Source: Trichobilharzia regenti (Eukaryota; Platyhelminthes; Trematoda; Strigeidida; Schistosomatidae). From it: 64,000 bases of DNA. The stretch lies in contig OX235263.1 of assembly GCA_944472135.2 (NCBI GenBank), forward strand, positions 12,135,517 to 12,199,516, in the 5' to 3' direction. This document shows, piece after piece, positions 12,101 through 24,100 of this stretch. A program made the translations under genes and the position numbers. How positions within the stretch are numbered: position 1 is the stretch's first letter; each line of letters opens with the position of its first letter. Below the pieces are notes generated by a model. It did no database searches and had not been told where the DNA came from. It saw nothing but the letters and a program-made list of their open reading frames with translations.

Positions 12101-15100
12101 GGGGACAACTGCTTGAGGCCGGTCACACGCGGCCTGTTTTTGTTTGTTCTTTTTGTTTGGTGTGTCTCAGTAGCAGATTTATCACTCCCGCCCTGTGACA
12201 CGGCAGCAGGAAGCGCGGTCGTTGTTAATCCGGGCCACGGCCGATCCGGCATGAAATTTTGTAATTTTGTATTGGACATGATGTTGGATTGGGTAGCTGC
12301 TTTTTGTTTAACCGCTATCCAAACAACCTGCCTGGCATGGTAGAACCTCAAGAGACATAAGTCTCAGCCAGTATAGCTTGATTAGGTCATTGCGGTGTTC
12401 AAGCCCGACCACCACGTCAAGGTAGCAGCTTTCGGTCGGTGGCTAAGTATTTGGATATTTCTACCACTCACTATCATTACACAAGCTGGGTACATTATGG
12501 GCACCAAATAATGTGCCACACAAAATCTCATAGCGTGTGCCTAGGGATAGGATGTTGCTTGGATACCCAGACTGAAGCAAGTTTTTCTCCCAAAGGACCA
12601 CATCCAGGGCCCTTCAATTAAAGTTTGATCCACAGGGCAGTGGATCAGCTTCAGGAGCTGCGTTCCCATGGTTGCTATTGTCCAATATAGGTTAATACGC
12701 CATTCGATTATGGGTAAATTTTGTTTTGATAAAGTCTCATAGTGTTGTACAGTAATGTTTACTGATGACGTTTCGAGCACAATTTATTGCTCATAATCAT
12801 ATCAAGGTAATCACACGACTTCCTAATTTCATTTATATAGTTCCATTGTTTTTCACTTGATTTGATTGGTAGTAGTATCTTCCATATTTCGGGTATGAGT
12901 GATGAGTCATTCCTATTGTATATGTTGGGTGTAGACTCGATGAACAAGGCAAGATTCAGTAATCAACCTGTCTCTCTCTCCACCTACCTAGATTACTTTT
13001 TAGAATTTTAACCCTCTCCCACCCTATTGTGTGGTTGTGTGTTAGTGCATGCGTTGCAATTACTGAGCTTTTTTCTAAATTACTTATCTTCTCGCGGTCA
13101 ACCATTCTTACCTTAGCTAAATTCTAATGGGGCATAGTATTCGAGCCAAGTGTTTTGATAATTCATAAGTGGGGGTATTCCTAAAATCTACTATTGGTCT
13201 TATGAGGTAACCTGGCTTATGTATTTTTATAGTACCATGTATTCTACTAGCATTATTAGTTTTAGGCATTAAATTAAGCCATTTAGACCCACCCATTCGA
13301 TTCTTTATAGTTCTGCAGCCTTCATACACCATAGATTTCGAATCAGGATTTTCCAGCTCCTCTGGAGAGAAATGCATGTCAGCCAGTTCAGTTTTAAGTT
13401 CCAGACGTTGGCATTTACCCTTTCATTTTTGTCAGAAACACTGTGCCCCGTAAAGGCAGTGAATAAGACTTGTCTGGGTTAGGGTTGTATGAGTCCTAAA
13501 GTGCTTAACCAATCCTTCGTACACATGCTAAACATCAGTAAGGTATTTAGGTGTATACATAAATCAACAAAGCAACTGAGGTATGATCTTTAAAAGGCGT
13601 AAAAAGTTTACAGACTTTTGAAGATACCCGTCTCGCTACGGCTACTCATATTTATTGTAACTATAAAGTGCCTAATGAGAAAGAAAAATCAAGTGATGCA
13701 GTTGTGAGTCTTCATCGTCTAAGTCAGTAGAGACATGTTTCTTACGACGAGTCATTACTCTGTTGAAATAACGTTAGGTAAATATTAGGACAGAAAGAAG
13801 CTAGGTGACCAATTCAAGGCACAACATCATTCTATGATATTTTGTTTTGACTGTGTAGGAAAAATGCATTCTACCCTAGGATATGGCTTCTTTCACTTGC
13901 CTTACAACGTTTCATAACTTCTAATTTCATTGCTGTTTTTCTGTTTATAGTCTACTTTAATTCTAGATTATATCACGAAAAATACTCATTTATTCATAAG
14001 TAAAAACACAGTTTTTTTGTTCAGCGAAGAAATTTCTTTTCAACGACTTCATTTTCAAGCTGTACAGTCGTATTTATATTACAGAAAAAGGTTATTAAGT
14101 GGCACTAAATAATTGCTCAGTCAATATACATATATATGTGATAAGAATAACGATAATTAAAATGTTATAGAGGGTAGAGTTGAAGTGAATGGATTACAAA
14201 ATTATTACAGATTGTTTTATAAGTGAATTGATACCAAAAATGTCAAGTGTTGTCTAAGAATTTAAAAAAATTAGGATTACAATTACGACAAGAATGAAGA
14301 TGTGAAGTGAAGTGGAAAGAATTCAAGTGGTAAAATAAAATAAAAACTAGAAAGAACATTACTATGACCAAGATAAAGAAAGAGCTTTGACAAAACGTTT
14401 TTGAACACATAATTTAGGTTTCTGTTCATGTATAGCTAAAGCTTCGGCTATGCATAAGTGAAGAAAACGTAAACTTTTGGATCGATTCGATTTTGCCATA
14501 TAGATAACTTTTAAAGATGAATCACGTGGGGCTAAATGACCAGACTCTATCTAACAGGTGATCACAAATAGACGACTTTGCAGTTCTACGTTCGCCTTTC
14601 ATTAACCAAACCGGATAGTGTTCAGCTACACATTTTTGGAGAGTATGCTTACAACGTCTAATATAATCAGCTCCACAAGTGCTACTTAATAGCCTTTTAC
14701 TGTAATCTAGATTATATGTTTTACCACTTATACCCTTCCTGTGTATATACTAGGTTATTATTGTTTGTGTTATTATTCTCCTGGGTACGGAGTGGAACAT
14801 AAGGCTTTTAGCAGTACATCTCTAATTTAAAACTTTTCTCTGTTCTCCTATTTATCTGGTTGCACAATTGCCCATAAGCTTTGATCTCCTCTCCCATGTC
14901 ATCTTCGGATGCTCAACTTGTAGTTCGCTATTCAGGTTCGACCTGAGGGCCTGGCGTACGAATTCGCTCAACTATCTTCTCGATGTATGTTTAATCCGTC
15001 TCCGCTACTCCCTCTGCATATCTGCTGACTGATAGGTCCCAAGTTATTTGTCTGACTGACTGATTAATTTCAACGCAGAACTTTGCACCTATGTGCAACA

Positions 15101-18100
15101 GTTCGAGTTGCCACGCTTCGTATAGCATATAAGGCAAAAGAAGAAAGTGGAAAGAAATGCAAAACAGAGACAGTAAACATTGATATGAGGCAAAAAGAAT
15201 AGTAGTAGTAGTAGGTTATTTGATATGTGTGTAACCCAAATGTAAGAACGTAGTTTATACGGTAAGGTATATATATGGTATAAAATTGGTTAAGATTATG
15301 TTAACATATGTGCTACGAAGATGCATTGATTAACATTACCCTCTCATTACTGCTCTAGACACACACAAAAAATCGAAGATATTATGAGAAGTGGCTTAAA
15401 ATCAATATCACTGAGACGCGTGTACTTCTTATGTGGTTTATATTTATTTCAAGTTACAGCAACAACAACATTTTTTTCTCCAGGCCATGTATTCTTTCAT
15501 AGTCCACTCTCTTATCTGTATTGTTTGTTTTCATAAAGAAAATTTCATATCGCATCTACATTTCTCAACTTTATTTTTTCGATTATGTTTAGAAGCGTAT
15601 GCATTATTATTTTATTTCGCCGAATTCAAAGGTTTTTATTTTACGTATTTTATAATAAAAACTACATATAAAGTTATAGCATAGAATAAATGAATTGCAA
15701 CGTTCAGTTTCGACTACTTAAATTAAAGTCTATCACTAGGGTTAGTAGATATAATACGGTAGTGTGAGATGTATTATTATTATTATTTTATCCTTTAATT
15801 CCTAGAGGAACATAGGCCTTCAGCCGCGCGTCTTGGTTTTCTGCCAACTTTTTCACCCCGCTCTAAGTCTGCCCACATGTTTTCATATCCTCTTCACATG
15901 ACCTCCTCCAAGTCACCCTCGCATTGACGACCAACTCGCCGATGACAGGAGATTATGTGGGAAGAAGATGAAAGCTTCTATGCATTCGTGAAGTGAAGAT
16001 GTATCGCTGAGGTTATAACGATATCCTATTCAGAATGTAAGGAATGCATAGGACTATCATAATTAAAATAAAAAACATCATAATTCTTGGTTGTCCAAGT
16101 AAAATTAATTGAAAAAGTATTCGAAATTAAGCATCATCGGTTAAAACCGAGCATTTCAGCTAATACGTGTGACAACTTAACAGGTTTTCAAGAAATTACA
16201 TCCGGTGAGGGAACTGAATCATAGATGTGAATCTTTTGAGAAAAATCCTAACAGAAAATGTATTTCCACCACGTTTTATAGACAGGAATATACAGTCAAA
16301 TCTTATGAAATGTGATCCGTACCCAAGGAAATACTGTACGTGAGCTTGGAATTCAAAGGTGACTTAAGTTTCGATATCACGAAAAGAACGGTCTCAAAGT
16401 CCCTGAAAAGAATGTTCATCCCCTGGTGCATCTTTGAGAATAACCTTCACCATCACTGTTCAGTAACATGAAGGACAAGATCCTGCAGCTGACCAACTCT
16501 ATGTACGTTTATCAATTCACTTGTTCGTGTGGAGCTAAGTATATCGGTCGTTCGACTAGAGTTTTGCTCAGGAGGGTGAAAAAACACCATCCTGCATGGT
16601 TACGAAAAGGTGGAAATGGTGCAATAAGAAGCGCGATCATTGAACATCTGGTTGATAATGATCACCCTGTATCTATAACCTCTGCCTTCAAAGTCATCTA
16701 CAAGACAAAAAGGTAATTTGCCCAAATCACTATGTATCCAACTCATCTGTACTACCAAAGCTTTGGCCATCAAAACAGAAAAAGCCAAATCTTTGTATAC
16801 AGAAAACGTTTGCACAACCCCTCCAACCCTCATGGTCTTAAAAACTCTATGCTAAAGTATGATAATCCCTAATCATATGTTGTCTCTACTTAATTTCCAT
16901 TTTGATTATTCAGTTTGTACACTCCTCCTTTAATACGTCAACTGTTACTACTATTAATATTCTCACTTTGAATTGTCCTCGGTATTGTTTCACTCGTTCC
17001 ACTTCTCATTCCAAATCAATTTTGGTTTGCAACGTTAAATTCCATGTGATCGAATTTCATACAATGTTGAGTAACGTTCTTATCTCTATCCTGTTTGCCT
17101 ACTAATCCTATAATTGCACATCCCTTCCAAGTTCTATACATCCTATGAATTATTCTATATATGACATTCTTTTGCCACTTAACATTTAACTATGGTTATA
17201 ATCAACAAATATGCAGGAAGAAACGGAGGTGGATTGACTGGCCATACTCTGAGAAAACAAACCATAAAGTGAGTGACATAACACACCAGGTCATTGGTCG
17301 AGTGTAACCCAAATGGGAAAGGCGAGTTGGTCGTCATTCCGAGGGTGACATGGATGAGGACACATGAAGAGGAGATGACAGTATGTGGGCAGACGTGGAG
17401 CCAGGTGAAAACGTCGGCAGAGAACCGAACATAATGGAGATGTGCGGCCGAAGCCCTATATTCCTCCAGGAATTGATTAATATATTATATTATTATTTCC
17501 TTTAATTCCTAGAGGAATATAGGGCTGCAGCCCCGCATCTCCATTGCATTCGGTTCTCTGCTAGTTTTCACCTGGCTCTAAGTTCGCCCACATGCTTTCA
17601 TCTACTCTTTATGTGTCGTCATCCATGTCACCCTCGAACTGACGACCAACTCGCCGCTACCCTTTCGGGTTTCACTCCAGGGCTTGTCTTGGGATGCCAC
17701 TTGATGGTTTCCTCAGAGTGTGGCCAATCGAATCCACCTCCATTTCTTCCTGCATATTTGTTGCACAATCGGTTCCTGGTTGGTTCGCTCATTGCCAGAG
17801 GTCCCTCACTATTGCTGATCTTTTCTGGCCGGCCATCTGATCTTGAGTATTGAGCGAAGACAACTGTTGATGAAGGTCTGTAGTTTGTATGAAGTGCTCT
17901 TTATGACGCGCCAAGTCTCTGATCCATACATTAGGTAGCACTGACTTCAAATTGAAGTTGAAAATCCGGATCTTATTTTCATTTACCTGCTGAGTGCTGT
18001 TGACCTCCACACAGACTTGAAAGTAATAAAAGCTTGTATTGCTTTGATATCCTCGTCAGTTCCGTCTGCCTGTAGTTGAAACGATGCTTCCCAGGTAGGT

Positions 18101-21100
18101 AAAGGAGGTTGTTTCTTTCAGGTTCCTCCCATTTACTCTGGCTGATTGTTGTCTGTTGTTGTTGCTGTTGGTGTTGGCCAGGAACCCTCATCACCTCTGT
18201 TTAATGTAACAACTTCTACAGCGTTATCATCGGGTTTATACTACACAGTATTAGAAATTTATTGATTACTATTCGTTTGCTCGACCAAGAACCTATTGCT
18301 CAACAAATATATTTATATAAGATGAGGCAGTAACTCATCGAAGAAGACATTGCGAAATGGTAGCGTTATGTCATGAATTGGCAGAAGTTAGAATTCATAG
18401 GTCATTGGATCAGGTCCCAGTGGCTTAGTGGTCTACGAGCTCGCTAGACTTGTAACTAGAAGATCCTGGGTTCGAACCCTGGTAGGTGTGCACTGCCGGA
18501 AAGTCTCAAACTAGGACGAAACAGCTGTCCAATACTCCCAGATTTTCCAGGGGTTCTCTGATGTCAGCTCATGATGAAATCCTCCATCCAATCAAACAAA
18601 ATCCCTACAAAACCACCACTCTAGTGACAGCCAAATGGGAAATTCTGAGTGGGGCGTTCAAGGGTGACATAAAAAAGAGGAGCCAAAGAGGAGTGCAGAA
18701 AATAGGACAAACTGGAAATGTGCCACTGAAGTCCTATTTTCTATTAGGAACCCAAGGTAACTATAGTAGTAGGTAACTACTTTGTTCTATAGAAATGTGG
18801 CTTATTTCGGTTTAAGCGCTGAATTTTCAGCCAATGGGTCCTGAGTTCGAATACCACTCCACATACGTCTATCTGAGTGAATGGGTAGTGTCATCTGTCC
18901 TTGTTGTGAACTTTTCTTATAATACGTATCTAATCATATTCATATCTCTACCGCTATTAACACTCTTTTTCCCTTCATACGTTTAAGCCATTCCGGCTTC
19001 ATTGTAAAATGAATAAAGCGTAAATTCTTGATTCATTCGTCTTTTCAAGATTCAAGCATCACTCATCGTTCTAAGACTCAGTCACCTTCATAACAGTCTT
19101 CACACAACAATTATGTATTTGCGTATTTATTGGGACATAGTTAGTACTTTATGGGTGCCAAGAGATGTAACTAAACTTTTTGCGAGAGTTGGGTTACTAC
19201 TCAAAAGTTCAGACGAAGGCAGGTGGTTGACTTACATTAAGGGACCACGCTTTGAGTCTTTGACTTGATGTTTGATGCACGACGCACTGGGGCAGCGCCA
19301 CCCTCTTTGGTTAGGATTCAGATTCTGGATCCCATGTACACCGTAGGTGTAGAAGAAGAGTTCTCCAGCTCCCTTAGGTTGACCAGCATGTTCATCTATC
19401 TGATTTTAAGGAATGGAAGTTCGCATTTGCTCTTTCATATCCGTTAGCCATGTAAACGCACTGAATAGGACTCACCTTGCAAGGAGCTGTGAACGCGTGG
19501 CCTCATGAGAGCATTTCGAGAGAAAGGCAGAATTTTGCCCGCCCTCCGCCACTTCAGGTCGTTTATGGGAGCATTTTACTACTCATTATCTGGTTGTTTC
19601 AAGGATTTTTTGGTTGACTTTTCAGAAATGTGGCAATATTAATCATGGTATGGTTGTCCGTCATATTTCTACTCCGTACATTTCCCGTTAGGTTATAAAC
19701 GTCTGTTATTCTCATAAGACTCATACTGAATAGTAATATGGAAGAACAGCAGAGTTTTGTTGGATATAATAAGTCACAAAGAGTGAATGCATCTGCACCA
19801 TTGAGGACGATTTTGAACCATATCACCAACTGTCTCCAGCCATTGGTGTTTACCATCTCGAGGACCTTAACCAGTTAGCAAGTCTACACCTCCCTACGTG
19901 GCTGGCATAAACTAAGTGTTGTGGATTTCATTGACTGAAAAAGCCATGCTTTGGTTTGATCACTCACTACTAACTCTTTTCCAACCTGACCCTATATCAG
20001 TTAGCATTGCCCGTCTAGGAAGGCGATGGTTAGGCATGCATAACACATATCTTAGCCATCTCAAACTGTGTAGCTTCATCGGTAGATTTTCCCCTTCTTA
20101 CCTAACACTCGACGCCTAGCGTCAATATTACTCATCCTGTTATACCACCTAAAGCAGACACCTATGATCAAAGGCAGCTAGTCAGCCTTTTCAAATCTTC
20201 CACTTCCATTGGTCATGTATGACTGACAACCATAAAGTATGGCTGAGCGAAGTGCCTTGCAATACACACGTCCTTTAATCGATAGCGGAATATTGTGTCT
20301 ATGCCAGAGATAATGTAGGTTGGCAAATGCCACACGAGCCTTTTGTATCTGTTGTTAGCATTAGTTCCATTTGAATCTGTAAGTTAAGCACTTTTCCTTC
20401 ACTCCTTTATTAAATGGTTCTCCTTTCATTCTTTTTCCTTTCAGCTGATTCATCTAAGCCAGTTGTCGTTGTTCGTCCAAGTTTCTCCAATTCACATCAT
20501 AATGCCAAGCCTAACAATGCTCGTTATGATGTATCCAGTAGTTCAGACCCGGCATATGGTACTACAGCTCAGTGCAAATTGAAGTCAGATACTGATAATG
20601 GTGCATATAATTATGCTGGGTTTAACTCTTTTACCCAACAACCATTAACATCATCATCCTCACCATATAATAGTGATCTTCCTGTTCCATGGACAGAGGC
20701 TGCTAAAGCAGCTTTTCATCAATTTTTTAAAAGTCAAACAGAAGTCAACTCATCATCTACGTCTTTTCATGGTGAAAAACCATTTTCAACATATCCCACA
20801 GTTAATCAACCTACTGGTGGTAGTGGTATATCTTCAGGACCTGGAATGGTTCAACCTCCGAAGTGAGTTTTTCATTATGTTTTCAGTGTGTGTCAACAGC
20901 TTTATGGCTTGCTGATTGACTTATTATTATTTTATTCCTTTACGCTCCTAGTGGAGCATAGGACTTCAAGCTAGAGCTTTGAAGTTTCGATAACAGCGTT
21001 TTTATTCTTACGGGTGGGGTTGCTAACCTCACGTTCAACGTTCCCTTGTTACCGGCCTTACTATCAGCTTAGCAAGATTTTTGAGTACATCAGCCTCCGT

Positions 21101-24100
21101 TAAAGCACCAGCCTTCTTGTGGTGTCCGGGATGCTCTTGTCCGTCGTTGAAAATCTGAGCCAAACATGTCGTCCTCATATCCGTCGCAGGGTCTCCAAGG
21201 TGAAAATCCTCTGGCAGTTGAACAGTGTAGGTAAGGGAAGTCGGCAAATTGGATTTGTAACTTCGGGAGAAGGATTGTCTTTGGAGGCCGACATCAGATA
21301 CGTGTTGGTCCAGTTGGAGGCTGGTTTCTTTGCTTCTTTGTTTTTCGGTGCGCATTGTTGTGGAGTTACTGGACTCTGATTGTGATCGATTGTGGACGAT
21401 TTCAGCTGTTAGTGTGGTATGGCTGGCAATGCCTGCGTTGCGTCATTGTCTGACGCGCAGTGGTTAACTCAGAACTGCCACGGAGCAGGGCACTTCTACT
21501 GTCTATTTAGAACAAAGTATTGAGATGCAATCTGATTTCTGCCTAGTGCTCTGAATGCCAAATTGAAGCTTGCTGACTACTGTACATATTGTAGTAAACC
21601 GATTATATGAACTAATAACTGGCATTTGTAAGAGTTTCTTCAACATGTAGGTTGAGAGAGCGCTTTAGCTAAAGGATCCGTGTTGGCTGCTCCTGTTATG
21701 TGCATTCCATTTTCCACATTCATGATTGTGTCCATTGTTTTTAGTTATAATGATTTGCCATTTCCCTAATTTTCGTAAAGATTCTTATCGATATTTAACT
21801 CAATTCGGACTTTCCCATTGATTATAGTTAAACCGAAGTTCTCGGCTTCAGATTGACAAGGCGACTTCTTGTGCAGATGCTTCAATGATGTCTGATTATT
21901 TAAATTGAAATAGATTGGTTGATGGTGACTGCTAGCGGAATTCAGGACAACTCGCATTTCGTCCTATTTGGGAATTTCGGATAAGGCTTTCGTGTGGATT
22001 CCACCGCCAGTCACTTTCCACTAATTTACTTCAGATTAAATCCCCAGAAATCATTGAAGCATCCGAACAAGGTGTCAACAGAAGTCGAGCACTTCTATCC
22101 AATCGGTTAACGAGAAAGTCGAAGTTGAATCAAATAATTACCTGTACCCGTTGCACAAGACGTAGCTGTCATAGTCCAAGTGGTTCACTGTATAACCCAT
22201 TGGCGTTTGGAACTGTGGATACTGGATTCAAGTCTGAGTGGAAAAACCATCGCTCACTCACTGGGGAATGCAGGTGCATCTAGCTGACGAACCCTGAACA
22301 GGACGAAAGGTGCATACTGGATCCCACAGCTGGTCATCATTCAACAATTTAATTCTTATCGTCAGACCTCCTGACGTGGCTCAACTGACCAGTCAAACAC
22401 TTAATAGAATGATTTAATTTCATCATTGCAGTGTTAAGTGTAAATAAGATCTATCCTGCGTTATGTGTGGTAGCATTTCATCCAACCAAACTACCTACCC
22501 TACCTGGGAAGCATAGTTTCAACTACAGGCGGACGGAATTGATAAGGATATCAAAGCGAGGATCGCGAAAGCAACGCAAGATTTCATTTCTCTCAAGTGT
22601 GTGTGGAGGAGACCAGCAGCACTCAGCACGAGAAATAAGATCCGGATTTTCAACTCAGTGCTACCTACTGTACGGATCAGAGACTTGGCGCCGTGTCACG
22701 AAGGCCACTTTGAACAAACTACACACCTTCATCAACAGCTGTCTTCGCTCAGTCTTCGCTCAAGATCAGATGTCTGGCCAGAAAATATCAGCAACAGGGA
22801 TCTCCAGGAGTGAGTCAACCAGGACCAATTGTGCAACAAATATGCAGGAGGAAATGGAGGTGGATTGGCCATACTGTAAGAAAACAAACCCTCAAGTGAC
22901 ATCACACGCCAGGCTATCGCTCGAGTGGAATCCGAAGGGGAAGCGGTGAGTTGGTCTTCAGTGCGAGAGTGATATGGAGGAGGTGATGTAAGGAGGAGTC
23001 GAGAGCATTTAGTCAGACGTGGAGCCAGGTGAAAAGGTTGGCAGAGAAGCGAACGCAACGGAGACGTTTTCCTGAAGCCTTATGTTCCTCTAGGAATTAA
23101 AGGAAACAATAATAATAATATAATAAACATCATTTCATATGTGGTTAAATGCTCTTCGTTAATTTCATTTTCTCTCTCTCTCTATCTTGTATTTCAAGTG
23201 AAATTATAGCATCGACTATGCAACAGATTGTTCAACTAGACGCCACTCTATCCGCTTTACTTATCCCACCTGGATTATGCGCTCAAGCTATGGTTCTGTT
23301 TGAACCACTTCAAAAAGATCCTGAATTAGACAGAGAATGGAGTGAACCTGAAGCTCTATTTCTACGTTGGTGGGGTACTGTGAAACGATTACGTGAAAAC
23401 TATTTTCACTCTTTGAAAGCGTTGTACTATCAGATTTAGATTTTTGTAATACAGCACATGTAGAACAAGGAATGTGGAAATCTGTATTCTATACGGTGTT
23501 GGAATCACTTCGTTCATGGATTGAAAATCCACAGTCAACTCAGTAAGTGTTTGTTTTGGTTAATAATTCATGGTTGTTTTTGTCATTTCTTTGCGTCCTG
23601 AGTGGAACATAGGGCTTCGCGTTCGAGGTCTTGAAATTCCAGTAGTCGTATTGTGTTTGGTTTACGGGATGGGATTGCTAGCCTCACGCCAAACCTTCCC
23701 CCCTCTTTCCGAACCTACTATCCAGCTAGTAAATTTGGTGAGGGTTACGGAGTGCGCTGACCGGGAATCGAACCCGAGACACACGCGTGGTTGGCGAGCG
23801 TTTTACCACTGAACCACAGCCGCACTTAATTCATTCATGGTTAGTAATACTGAGTTGATGAGAGTTCGGTAAATGTTGGCCGATTTCAGACCTATATATA
23901 CGTTCTAAATTCTACCACTATGTGATGCATATTTAGGGTAACTGCCAGCCAGTCAAAGGTGAATAACTGTCCTCTCGCCTGACCTGCTGGACGCCTCTGG
24001 TTACGACTTCTCACTGTGGAGAAGCCCAGGTAACTTCTTTTATAGGGGCTATCGCTATTGCACGTCAAATTAATTATCACGAGCTGGCATGAGTTAAAGA

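Larger units (their letters stand above)
8650..12440 (-). mobile_element. RTE-type LINE, nearly full length
   Basis: About 3.8 kb on the minus strand. The 5' region (12440-12000) recurs as a separate block at 59213-59790. It is followed by an apurinic-type endonuclease, a linker, a reverse transcriptase and a 3' UTR containing ACTTTGCACAAATGTGCGG. The 3' UTR recurs at 15075, 25190, 39995, 44475 and 60210. Two frameshifts (near 11370-11400 and 10500-10545) inactivate this copy. It resembles the SR2/RTE clade of schistosomes by recall. Confidence 0.85.

Noticed and set aside
15433..15684. 83-codon hydrophobic open frame in intron 1.
   Set aside because: Composition bias of TTT/ATT-rich DNA; no motif.
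23755..23826. A functional glycine tRNA gene on the minus strand.
   Set aside because: The acceptor stem pairs poorly and it is directly followed by a SINE body and tail.
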